From assembly GCF_023015865.1 (NCBI RefSeq), contig NZ_JALKBC010000008.1, positions 1 to 64,000 of the forward strand: a stretch of 64,000 bases of DNA, given 5' to 3'. Below the pieces are notes generated by a model. That model was not told the DNA's origin. It saw only the letters and a program-made list of their open reading frames with translations, and searched no databases. Source of the stretch: Arenibacter sp. F26102 (GTDB lineage Bacteria; Bacteroidota; Bacteroidia; Flavobacteriales; Flavobacteriaceae). Shown piece by piece: positions 35,087-43,639 of this stretch (within the stretch, counting starts at the first letter, position 1; each line of letters begins with the position of its first letter). Both the position numbers and the translations under genes were made by a program.

Positions 35087-35824
35087 ATGATCAAAGTTTC
35101 AGAAATAGCACCGGATGTTTACAGAATATCAGTATTTGTTAAAGAATTCAATTTACAATTCAATCATTTTTTGATCAAAGATGATGAACCCATGCTATAT
35201 CATGCAGGAATGAAACAAATGTTTCCCATGGTGCTGGAAGAGGTACGCAAATTAATTGATCCATCGAAGATCATGTGGATCGGTTTTAGTCATTTTGAAG
35301 TGGACGAGTGCGGAGCACTTAATGAGTGGCTGCAGGTAGCCCCAAATGCTAAAGCCGTATGCAGTGAAGTTGGTGCCATAGTAAATATGGGCGACTTTGC
35401 GATAAGACCGGCCCATGCAATGGCGAGTAATGAAATATTAAATACGGGTAACCATAAATATCGTTTTATTAGAACCCCACATTTACCACATGGTTGGGAT
35501 GCTGGTGTATTGTTCGAGGAAACAAACGGAACACTTTTATGTTCGGACCTTTTTCACCAAAATGGTAATGTAACAGATATAACGGATAAGGACATCCTGG
35601 CTTCACATAAAAGTTCCATGCTCGAATATGATCAAGGACCATTGATGGAATATACTCCTTATACCCATAATACCGCAAAGCTACTTTATTCCTTGGCGGA
35701 TTTAAAGCCTAAGACCCTAGCAACAATGCATGGTTCTTCATTTGTAGGGGATTGTAGCCAGGCGTTGCGGGATCTTGATACTGTCATGAGGGAATTATGG
35801 GGCAACGAGCTTAAAGTGGTTTAA
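35087..35824 (+). CDS. MBL-fold protein of the flavodiiron (ODP) type
   Basis: This encodes a 245-residue cytosolic protein with a metallo-beta-lactamase fold. The metal site reads SHFEVDECG (His-x-Glu-x-Asp), the di-iron pattern of flavodiiron oxygen/NO reductases, rather than the HxHxDH of hydrolases. Further ligands are in RTPHLPHGWDAG, CSDLFHQNG and TMHGSSF. It lacks the flavodoxin domain, so it would need a separate electron donor or may act as an oxygen/redox sensor. The ATG at 35087 (MIKVSEIAPDVYRI) fits the family; the frame is open further upstream but without similarity. An AraC gene follows 126 bp later. Confidence 0.85.
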   Translation: MIKVSEIAPDVYRISVFVKEFNLQFNHFLIKDDEPMLYHAGMKQMFPMVLEEVRKLIDPSKIMWIGFSHFEVDECGALNEWLQVAPNAKAVCSEVGAIVNMGDFAIRPAHAMASNEILNTGNHKYRFIRTPHLPHGWDAGVLFEETNGTLLCSDLFHQNGNVTDITDKDILASHKSSMLEYDQGPLMEYTPYTHNTAKLLYSLADLKPKTLATMHGSSFVGDCSQALRDLDTVMRELWGNELKVV

Positions 35825-35950
35825 ACCATCATATATTGAATAGTAAATCATAAACACCAGATTAACAAACGGTTAGAGCTACCTAAGAGCTTATTCAAAT
35901 TTCGGTCATAACCCAAAATAAACTATCTTTAAGTTTAATGAATTGGACAA

Positions 35951-36781
35951 ATGGGAACCCAGATAAAAGAATATATACCATGCGAAAGCTTAAGACCATT
36001 CGTGGAGCTATTTTGGGAAGGTAGTTTTAATATGCATGCTACTGGATCCATGTCCATGCAAATGATTCCAAATGGCTGCCTGGAATTAATCATCCATTTA
36101 AACGATCTGCACTGCGACCTTGAAAATAACAATATCTGGTCACAAACTCCGGACTATATGATTCTGGGATTAATAACCCAACCTTGCGAAGTAAGGTTTA
36201 AAAATTGTGTAAGTGTCTTTGCCATTCGTTTTAAGCCGGAAGGTATCTATAATATCTTTGGGGTACCTTCTTCATTGCTAATGGAAAGCTACGAAGATAT
36301 GTCTACTGTATTGGGCCGTGGGTTTCAAGACTTCTGCCATAGGTTAAAGGAAAAAATAGACATTGTTTCTATGATTCGGCACACAGAAAATTATCTATTG
36401 AAGAACCTCCAGGACAAAAAGATCGGCCTGAACTACGTAAACTTGGCTGCCGAACTCATTCGCAATACGAAAGGCGTCCGGATAAAGGACCTATGTAGTA
36501 GACTATTTATAAGCCAGCGACAATTGGAAAGGGAATTTAAAGATAAGGTTGGTATTAGTCCAAAACACTATCTCCGCATTATACGTATTAATGAAGTACT
36601 GCGATTATTAAATGAGGATCATGTAATCGATCTTACAGGTGTTGCCTATCAATGTGGTTATTACGATCAGGCACATTTTATAAAAGATTTTAAAAAAATA
36701 ACCGGTCAAAAACCAACCATTTTTATGATGGACAAAGAGCAGTTTATTTCCAATCCTGGCCTTGCCCATTACATTGATTAG
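35951..36781 (+). CDS. AraC family transcriptional regulator (DUF6597-like N-domain)
   Basis: This encodes a 276-residue regulator. The sensor half opens with IKEYIPCESLRPFVELFWEG and contains MIPNGCLELIIHLND. The C-terminal AraC domain has LFISQRQLEREFKDKVGIS and the second helix-turn-helix CGYYDQAHFIKDFKKITG. It is a paralogue of the regulator at 20043, with the same domain order and matching motifs. It follows the ODP-type MBL gene in the same direction and may regulate it. The effector is unknown. Confidence 0.9.
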   Translation: MGTQIKEYIPCESLRPFVELFWEGSFNMHATGSMSMQMIPNGCLELIIHLNDLHCDLENNNIWSQTPDYMILGLITQPCEVRFKNCVSVFAIRFKPEGIYNIFGVPSSLLMESYEDMSTVLGRGFQDFCHRLKEKIDIVSMIRHTENYLLKNLQDKKIGLNYVNLAAELIRNTKGVRIKDLCSRLFISQRQLEREFKDKVGISPKHYLRIIRINEVLRLLNEDHVIDLTGVAYQCGYYDQAHFIKDFKKITGQKPTIFMMDKEQFISNPGLAHYID

Positions 36782-37075
36782 TCCAAAATTAAACTGCAAC
36801 CCGACAATGGGGTTAATTTGCACCAACCTACTATTTCATATTAAACTTCTATAATTAATTATTTGATATATTGTATATAAAAACACCCGCTAGCGCGAGC
36901 TTGCAAATAGACAAACAGGCATTTTGCCAGTGCCAGCACAGCTTATTGCTTAAATGCAACGGCTTATACATTCTTTCACTCTGGGCCTTTACCAGCCCTT
37001 CCTTCCATAAATTTACTGTTATTTGGGCATAATAAAGCAAATGAATATAGCTAAGGGCACCAACGTGAATACTGT
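36782..37075. other. intergenic region with repeat-like palindrome
   Basis: Holds CCCGCTAGCGCGAGCTTGCA (36888-36907) and, near 36920-36942, GCATTTTGCCAGTGCC. Both are GC-rich palindromic pieces of the kind that recur between Bacteroidota genes. A 61-codon minus-strand frame across it (36855-37040) looks like chance reading of these repeats. No gene is supported. Confidence 0.35.
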
Positions 37076-37753
37076 TTAAAAAATGGAATAGAGGTTAGTT
37101 ACTATAACCCCTTTTCCATCATTTAAGGCAATAGATGATAATTGCTTTTCTTCCTTTACCTTAAAATTAAATGGTGGCGCCAATACGTTTAAACCACTTT
37201 GTTTTTTAAGTCTAATGCCTTGCCCTGAAATAATCTCCTTATTGGGAATAAAATCTTCTGCCGGCAAATGTTCTGTTATAATAACATATTTAAAAGTGGT
37301 TAACTTCCTCAATATACTTTGTACTTCAGCATTCGATAGATGTTGCAGTACTTGCCGTAATAAAGCACAATCCCCAGACGGTAAATCATCTACTGCGATA
37401 TCCAAACAATGGAATTCTAAATTTTCCTCTTTAAATTTTTCTTTATTATGAGCTATAAGGTCGGGTACTATATCAACCGCAACATACTTCTTAGTATGCT
37501 TTACTAATTCTTTTCCCACATTAAAATCCCCACATCCTAAATCACAAACCACAATGGGACTTTTAAAAGAGGTTAAAAATGAAATTATAACTTCTATATA
37601 TGGATTTACTATCTCAGGATGATGCGATCCATCACCCGAATAAAAATCAGATTTTCCGCCACCCCAAAGTTTCATTTCATAAACCTGTGCCATAGCTTCT
37701 TTGGTGGGCCAGGGCTTCTTTATTTTTTTAATTCCATTTTCTTTCTTCCCCAT
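37076..37753 (-). CDS. class I SAM-dependent methyltransferase
   Basis: This encodes a 225-residue cytosolic methyltransferase. The SAM-binding motif I is VVCDLGCGDFNVGKEL, and the acidic strand-2 end is YVAVDIVPD. The post-motif segment DCALLRQVLQHLSNAEVQ is typical of small-molecule or sugar methyltransferases. The N-terminal part (KPWPTKEAMAQVYEMKLWGG) is a helical cap. The ATG at 37753 was chosen; a GTG at 37759 would add two residues. The substrate is unknown. A possible small membrane ORF overlaps its start. Confidence 0.88.
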   Translation of the reverse strand: MGKKENGIKKIKKPWPTKEAMAQVYEMKLWGGGKSDFYSGDGSHHPEIVNPYIEVIISFLTSFKSPIVVCDLGCGDFNVGKELVKHTKKYVAVDIVPDLIAHNKEKFKEENLEFHCLDIAVDDLPSGDCALLRQVLQHLSNAEVQSILRKLTTFKYVIITEHLPAEDFIPNKEIISGQGIRLKKQSGLNVLAPPFNFKVKEEKQLSSIALNDGKGVIVTNLYSIF

Positions 37754-37970
37754 AAACACTCAAGTGGTCTGTACAAACTAAAAATGCATAATAATATGTT
37801 TCCAATGCATTATTAAAGTAAACGTACAAATTTAAGGTAAAACCCAATGTTAAATATCCGACAGCAATGCCAACTTCGGCACCCAAATCAACACTAACCC
37901 ATAAGCCAACAAAGTTAAGAATTACAGTGGCTGGAATATTTTCTAAAGTGCCGCCAAATGTATTAAGCAA
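37728..37970 (-). CDS. possible small membrane protein
   Basis: An open frame of 80 codons with a TTG start and two predicted transmembrane stretches (residues ~15-30 and ~33-50), overlapping the start of the methyltransferase gene by about 25 bp. The reading continues some codons upstream of the TTG to a stop without a better start codon. It may be the end of a decayed membrane protein gene. I do not recognise a family. Confidence 0.25.
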   Translation of the reverse strand: MLNTFGGTLENIPATVILNFVGLWVSVDLGAEVGIAVGYLTLGFTLNLYVYFNNALETYYYAFLVCTDHLSVYGEERKWN

Positions 37971-38098
37971 AATGAAGGCAATTTTATCCGTTATTATTTA
38001 TGCAACAATTAATATATGAAGGGACCATCAAACTTATTAAATCAATTGAGGATTTGAATTATGGTCAGGCACAGAAAAAATGGCCCTATTCATGGCCC

Positions 38099-39328
38099 TT
38101 ACACAACAGCAAGAATCTTATACCCAAGAAAAATTAGACATAGAAGAGCACCAACCAATGGGATTAGAAACTTTGGGTTCCACCAACATTTCCACTTGCC
38201 GAATTCGTCAAATGCCAGCTTGGTCTGGGAGAAATTAACAAGTGCAAAAACACTAATAATTACGTAGCTGGTAGTATTGGCAAGTTGAACAATGGGCACG
38301 AAAATAGCCAAAACAACGATCCCAATGGCTATGGTTATGGTGGCCAGCACAGGAGTACGATACTTTTTATGTACCTGATAAAACAATTTAGGCGCACTGT
38401 TCTGACCAGCCATTCCATAAAGGACCCTAGAGCCCATTATGACCTGTGCCAGTACCCCATTTAAAACAGCAACCAAACTTATGACACTAATAGCATAAGC
38501 ATAATGCTGCCCCTTGATCGCAACTATTTCAGCCATAGGGGCATTGGTAGCAGAAAGTATATCTAGAGGCAAGGAAATCACTGCAACCACGGCCACTGCA
38601 ATATAGAGGAACAAGGCAATAATTAAACTGCCCATAATGGCCACAGGCATACTCTTCTTCGGGTTTTTGGCTTCCTCAGCAACATTTGCCAAATCTTCAA
38701 ACCCAACAAAGGCATAAAAAGCCAAAAATGCGCCCTGAAACACAGCAAACACATCATAGCCTGGTGCCTCAATGAACATTTCGGAAAACTGTGAAGTTAA
38801 TTTCTCCAGATCAAGACCTGCCACAAAAATAACAAATAGCAGCCCCCCAACTTCAATCAGGGTTATTAACCCGATTACGTTCAAGGATTCACCAATACCC
38901 CATATAGCGAGAATAGTCAGTACTATCATACTAAAAATAATGACAAATGCATCTGGGATTTCTATGAACACATCCAGGTACCCTACAAATCCTTTTAGAA
39001 TTGCGGCCGCGGAGATGAACCCCGTAAAAATTACTCCCCAACCAACCAAAGAAGCCAAACGTTTTGAGTTAAAAGCCTCAGTTACATAAACTATTTCCCC
39101 TCCACTTTTCGGAAACCGCGGTGCAAGAAGGGAATAGGAATAAGCGGTCATTCCTGCCAAAACTCCAGCAAGAAGGAAGGATAGAGGAGCCAGTGTTCCA
39201 GAATATATTGCTACTTTACCCACCAGTACATAAATACCGGCTCCGAGCATGGTTCCAACTCCATACAATAATATTTGAACCGTACCGAGTTGTTTCTTTA
39301 GACCTACAATTTCCTTATCATTGTTCAT
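38099..39328 (-). CDS. APC family amino acid permease
   Basis: This encodes a 409-residue inner-membrane transporter of the amino acid-polyamine-organocation superfamily with about 12 transmembrane helices. The first helix holds the unwound substrate-binding motif (GVGTMLGAGIYVLVGKVA), and the helix 6 counterpart is FLAFYAFVGFEDLANVAEEA. It would move amino acids or amines by proton coupling. Specificity cannot be read from sequence. Length is slightly short for the family but contains all core helices. It is a single gene, preceded on the same strand by the cation antiporter. Confidence 0.9.
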   Translation of the reverse strand: MNNDKEIVGLKKQLGTVQILLYGVGTMLGAGIYVLVGKVAIYSGTLAPLSFLLAGVLAGMTAYSYSLLAPRFPKSGGEIVYVTEAFNSKRLASLVGWGVIFTGFISAAAILKGFVGYLDVFIEIPDAFVIIFSMIVLTILAIWGIGESLNVIGLITLIEVGGLLFVIFVAGLDLEKLTSQFSEMFIEAPGYDVFAVFQGAFLAFYAFVGFEDLANVAEEAKNPKKSMPVAIMGSLIIALFLYIAVAVVAVISLPLDILSATNAPMAEIVAIKGQHYAYAISVISLVAVLNGVLAQVIMGSRVLYGMAGQNSAPKLFYQVHKKYRTPVLATITIAIGIVVLAIFVPIVQLANTTSYVIISVFALVNFSQTKLAFDEFGKWKCWWNPKFLIPLVGALLCLIFLGYKILAVV

Positions 39329-39544
39329 ACGTTTAAGATTTCTTTAAAGTTGGGGGAAAGTTGATTTGAGATATAAAGGAGCTGTTTATTTGCGGGCATC
39401 CCTTGTTCATGCTATGTACAATTTCCAAATCCACTTGTCCTTAACCATTAGCAAAACATATATAGTTGAAAGCTTGGCCTGTCCAAACCAAAAACTTCCC
39501 AATCCACATGGAGCGTTGAACAGCTTAGGAGGTAGCCATAAGAT

Positions 39545-40828
39545 TTAAGATATTTCCTTCGTACTTAGATCGCTTTCGCTTCTCCCAATCCCCATACGCC
39601 TTGTTTGCATTCCAATTAGAGGGCCAACGAGTATTGAGGACAGAAGTGCTGAAAATACTATAGCCACAAATATTGCCTGCCCAATGAGTTCAAGTTCAAT
39701 GGCGAGGGTAGCAACCACAATTTCCATGGCCCCGCCCGGAATGAAGATCAAGCCCATCAAAATTGACGTTTGCTGAGACTGTTTTCCCAATTTTGCCCCT
39801 AACCATGCACCCACAAATTTCCCCAAAATGGCAACTATGCAAAAGATAAGGGTTGGCCATAGTTCTAGTCCTACCAGAAAGTCGATTTTAATTCCAAGCG
39901 TGGCAAAAAAGAGGGGTACAAAGATAGCGTGCAAGGTATCCGAGACACTATTGCGAAGATCCTCCGTTACTCTTTTGGCACTTCCTGCCATGGTACCGGC
40001 AAGAAAGAATCCTAGAATAGCATGAATTCCCATCCATTGCGTTAGGGCTCCACAAAGCAAACCAACGCTTACAATTAGGGTCTGTGCCGCTGTGGGCTGC
40101 GGTAATGAGGTGGCTTCAACATGTTTTAGCGCAAAATTCAGCACCTTGGCCCCAACGGCAATACTTATAATGATAAAGACTATGACAAGCACTGCCCTCC
40201 CGCCTATGTCAATGACATTCATTGAATGGGCCGTTACCAATGACATTACAATAGAAAATAATAACCATCCAAAAATATCATTGATAGCACAGGACGAAAG
40301 GGCAAGTGACGCTTGTGGAGTTTTATTGATACCTAGATCACCCAAGGCTCGTGCTACAACAGATATGGCAGTGATAGAACATGCAACGGACAAAAATAGC
40401 GGGAATGTGATTCCGGTGGCCGCTTCCCCCCAATAGGTAGGATCATATGTACTAAAAATTGGATAGCCAATGGCAATGGGAAAAAGCACTCCAACAATAC
40501 CGATTAAAATGGACGCACGGCCACTTCGGAGCGCATGCCCCACATTAACATGAAAGCCCGAAGAGAGTAATAGAAAAAAGACCCCGAGCCAAGAAACTGT
40601 TTCAAGCATTATATATTGGGGTTCACTATCCGGGAACAGCATGTTTTGCAAGTCTGGGGATACCCGACCAAGTAAAGTTGGCCCTAAAATAACACCTGCT
40701 AGAATTTCACCTGTGAGAGCCGGAATTTTGAACGATTCACAGATAACACCAAGGGTCCTTGCAACTCCTAGGAGAACAAGGATCTGCACAATAAAAAGTA
40801 GGATGTGGCTTTCGTTAAGGTAATGCAT
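39545..40828 (-). CDS. cation:proton antiporter (CPA2/Kef type)
   Basis: This encodes a 427-residue inner-membrane antiporter with 12-13 transmembrane helices. CPA2 features include GEILAGVILGPTLLG in the first helices and the ion-binding region SSCAINDIFGWLLF, with the key Asp in place. No C-terminal TrkA-N nucleotide-binding domain is present, so it is the short form. It would exchange Na+ or K+ for H+. It is monocistronic and lies upstream of the APC permease gene. Confidence 0.9.
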   Translation of the reverse strand: MHYLNESHILLFIVQILVLLGVARTLGVICESFKIPALTGEILAGVILGPTLLGRVSPDLQNMLFPDSEPQYIMLETVSWLGVFFLLLSSGFHVNVGHALRSGRASILIGIVGVLFPIAIGYPIFSTYDPTYWGEAATGITFPLFLSVACSITAISVVARALGDLGINKTPQASLALSSCAINDIFGWLLFSIVMSLVTAHSMNVIDIGGRAVLVIVFIIISIAVGAKVLNFALKHVEATSLPQPTAAQTLIVSVGLLCGALTQWMGIHAILGFFLAGTMAGSAKRVTEDLRNSVSDTLHAIFVPLFFATLGIKIDFLVGLELWPTLIFCIVAILGKFVGAWLGAKLGKQSQQTSILMGLIFIPGGAMEIVVATLAIELELIGQAIFVAIVFSALLSSILVGPLIGMQTRRMGIGRSESDLSTKEIS

Positions 40829-41101
40829 GTTATATATTATCCTATTGGACTTTAATTACGATAAAGTAGGGGTCATCGACCTTTAAAATTAGAGGGTCCT
40901 CTACTCCATGTTTTCTGTAGTTATATTCTAGAATAAAAAGCGCTTTTTACATCTTTTAATAATATTGAGGCCTCTTCAGTCTATGTATAACCAATTATTG
41001 GGTGGTTTCCGTTTTTACTGCCGACTACCTTCTTATACCAAAAACTCACCAAAAAAAAAGTAATATTATTTAGTACTGGAACACTTTAAAATCTTCTAGA
41101 T

Positions 41102-41926
41102 TTATGACTCCTTTTGAAATGTAAATAGCGGTATTCTTGTTTGAAAAGCCGTATTTTGGGTAACGCTCTTTTGAAATACCTTTTCCAAAAAGTTTGTGTG
41201 GTGGGTAAACATAATCACCATATCTGCGTCAACGTCTGCAACAAATGTGTTGACCCCATGTATAACTGAGCTGCTTTTTAGCTCAATAAAATTTATTTTT
41301 TGATAAGAAAAATCCTTTCTTAAGCTCTCTTCCTTTTGTTGCAAATCCCCTTCAAAACGTTCATTGTCCTTATCTATATGAAGAATTTGAATCCATGAAT
41401 CCATTAATTTTGCAAATGGGATAATTAGATCAATCTCTTTTTCCAGATTGTATAAGTCACTTGAATATACAATATTGTTGATACCTTTATAGCGTGCAAA
41501 TTCAGGAATGGTCAGAACAGGGATGCTACTGTTTTGAATAATACCAGCAGCATTGCTTCCGAAGAGAATCTTTTTTAAGCCACTGGCCCCTTTAGTTCCA
41601 ATACAAATCATATCGATATTATTTTTTAAGGCAAATATTTCGACATATTTTTCAATGGAGGAACCAGAGGTAATTTCATAGCTAATATCAATATTATGGC
41701 TATTATCATTTTTGATAGAAGCTATAAGTTCTTTCATTGAATTTTCGGAACTGGTTTTTATGGCCTCTTGAAGTTTTTGGGAACCGATTCTAGCCCTTGA
41801 AGGTGCATTGGTATCTATTACATGAAGTAAAATAAGCTGTATATCAATATCCTTACTTAAGTCTACAGAATACTTGATTGCCACATTTGATAATTCGGAA
41901 AAATCTGTTGGTATTAAAATTCTCAT
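41102..41926 (-). CDS. universal stress protein, two tandem domains
   Basis: This encodes a 274-residue cytosolic protein made of two UspA domains. The first (residues 1-145) opens with RILIPTDFSELSNVAIKYS and has the ATP-binding motif GTKGASGLKKILFGSNA. The second half is degenerate and lacks a clear Gly-rich motif (DMVIMFTHHTNFLEKVFQKS). Such proteins help survival under starvation or oxidative stress. It pairs with another two-domain Usp at 42205 on the same strand, 278 bp upstream. Confidence 0.9.
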   Translation of the reverse strand: MRILIPTDFSELSNVAIKYSVDLSKDIDIQLILLHVIDTNAPSRARIGSQKLQEAIKTSSENSMKELIASIKNDNSHNIDISYEITSGSSIEKYVEIFALKNNIDMICIGTKGASGLKKILFGSNAAGIIQNSSIPVLTIPEFARYKGINNIVYSSDLYNLEKEIDLIIPFAKLMDSWIQILHIDKDNERFEGDLQQKEESLRKDFSYQKINFIELKSSSVIHGVNTFVADVDADMVIMFTHHTNFLEKVFQKSVTQNTAFQTRIPLFTFQKES

Positions 41927-41974
41927 TTAGTTATATTTTAGGATTGAGCACTAAAGTTATCCCTCTATTGATTT

Positions 41975-42160
41975 TTATCCTATGATATTGGTCAGTCCTA
42001 GAAAAAACAAACACAGGAATATTTTTACGATTAATCGTCGTTTTAAAGCTGCTTTTACCGAATAGGTGTAATGTAAAGCCCTTTTCCTATAATTTCTCCC
42101 AGTTAGTATGGCATACCCTTCCGGTATCACAGAGTTGTCTTCCGCTACAGCATTGGACAT
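41975..42160 (-). CDS. possible small protein between Usp genes
   Basis: A 61-codon frame with an ATG start, basic in the middle (VKAALKRRLIVK) and hydrophobic at the C-terminus (FLCLFFLGLTNI), lying 44 bp after the upstream Usp stop. No family is recognised and no ribosome-binding signal is seen. It could be a real small membrane protein or chance. Confidence 0.25.
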   Translation of the reverse strand: MSNAVAEDNSVIPEGYAILTGRNYRKRALHYTYSVKAALKRRLIVKIFLCLFFLGLTNIIG

Positions 42161-42204
42161 ATTTATTACTCAACACCCTAAAAACCGTGATCAAACTTTC
42201 ATGG

Positions 42205-43044
42205 TCATCTTCTAAAGTCATGTAAAGCTAGTACTGGGACGCTAGTATGATAATTAAGGTTCTTTACCATTGGCCGCGACAAAATCATTCCAAAAAAGCT
42301 GTGTTTTCTATTGATGAAGGCAACCATATCGCTCCCACGAATTTCTATGAATGAATTGATCGCTGTTTGCACATCCTTATTATTCAGGGTGTGAAATGAG
42401 TGGTCCAATTCTTCAAAATAATCTTTCAATAGATTTTTATTTCTAATTTGTTCCGCATCAAGACTTTCATTTTTGCTTTGGACACTTAAAACTATAATTG
42501 AGGAATTAGAGATTTTCGCTATGTCTACCAAATTTTGAAATTCCCATCTTTTATAAGTTGATTTAAAATTTGTCGGAAAAACAATTTCCTTTATTTTTTT
42601 ATAGGTAGAATTTGCTGGGATGGCCAGTACCGGGCAGTTTCTAATTTCTTCCATTGCAAGAACGGTTTGGCTCCCATAGATTTCCATTCTTGAATCGGTA
42701 GCGCCCTTAGTACCCATAACAACCAAATCAATATCCTGTTTCTCCACTATGGTTTTCATTATATCAGTTAGATTACCGCATTCAGATACGATGTGGAATT
42801 TATGATTTTTAGAATCGTTAGTAACTGATAGCCACTCGAGAATAATATTCAAGCCACCAATTGATTTTTTCTCAGAATCCTCTAAATCTTTAGTAATCGC
42901 AAACTCCATAGTATAAGCTTCAACCTTATAAGTATTAAGAATATAGAATACACAGTTTTCGTTCTTAAATAGTTCTATAGCATAGTTAATTGCGTTTTGG
43001 GCATTTTTTGAAAAATCTGTGGGACAAAGTATTCTTCGTTTCAT
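42205..43044 (-). CDS. universal stress protein, two tandem domains
   Basis: This encodes a 279-residue protein with two UspA domains. The first begins RRILCPTDFSKNAQNAINYA and has the nucleotide motif GTKGATDSRMEIYGSQT. The second begins near KKIEVIFPTNF-like sequence at residue ~150 (KEIVFPTNFKSTY) and ends with a GSDMVAFINRKHSFFG segment lacking the full motif. It resembles its neighbour at 41102 in layout, which points to an old duplication. A role in stress tolerance is known for the family; partners are unknown. Confidence 0.9.
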   Translation of the reverse strand: MKRRILCPTDFSKNAQNAINYAIELFKNENCVFYILNTYKVEAYTMEFAITKDLEDSEKKSIGGLNIILEWLSVTNDSKNHKFHIVSECGNLTDIMKTIVEKQDIDLVVMGTKGATDSRMEIYGSQTVLAMEEIRNCPVLAIPANSTYKKIKEIVFPTNFKSTYKRWEFQNLVDIAKISNSSIIVLSVQSKNESLDAEQIRNKNLLKDYFEELDHSFHTLNNKDVQTAINSFIEIRGSDMVAFINRKHSFFGMILSRPMVKNLNYHTSVPVLALHDFRR

Positions 43045-43411
43045 AATTAAAATTTATGGATTCAATATATCTCTTAAATAAACAGACAACAATGATATTT
43101 GTCAGTATGGCGGGCGTAAAATATTACTGACTAATATTTTGCATACGCTCGTATGGAATTGCTTTCGATCTTTATAATTACCTATTAACGCTAGCCTGCC
43201 TATAGGAAGAAAGGCTTCCTGGGCGTTCCCGTACATCTTGTTGTTCAATTTTGCGCTTCTCCTGTTCCTTTTCAATTGGTGACTTTCCATAACTTTTCGT
43301 CCCGATAATAATAAAACCACAAAATAATTGGGAATTGCTGACTTAGGCCGTTGAAGAATGAATGAGGAATAATAATTTTCAACTGTTTAGCCAAGAATAA
43401 AACAGACCTAT

Positions 43412-43540
43412 ATGAACCTATATAAAACATTTGAAACTGAAAGACTAATATTAAAACCCACTTCAGAAGCAGATGCCGAATTTATTTTTGAGTTTTTTAT
43501 ACGCCCAAATGGATTCCAAACATCGCTTTGGTCGATATAA
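43412..43540 (+). pseudogene. N-terminal fragment of a GNAT acetyltransferase
   Basis: The reading MNLYKTFETERLILKPTSEA, then DAEFIFEF, is the start of a RimJ/RimL-type N-acetyltransferase. After that the frame shifts: the next frame gives TPKWIPNI, the expected continuation. The first frame then stops at 43538. The rest of the domain is missing here. The matching C-terminal end appears at 45273-45427, with the haloperoxidase-like gene between, so the original gene was broken up. Confidence 0.75.
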
Positions 43541-43639
43541 TAATGTTTTCTATCATCCGAAAATACACTTTTGTCTCCTGCATAATTTTTGAATTTAAAT
43601 GGTGATTAATTTTAAGGCGAAATCCTAAATCAATTAATT

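Noticed and set aside
36855-37040. 61-codon minus-strand frame between the AraC and methyltransferase genes
   Set aside because: It reads through palindromic repeat-like DNA (CCCGCTAGCGCGAGC, TTTGCCAGTGCC), has low similarity to any protein type I know, and has no start context.
43102-43320. 72-codon minus-strand frame with GTG start after the second Usp gene
   Set aside because: Non-ATG start, unusual composition, no recognisable domain; most likely chance in an intergenic region.
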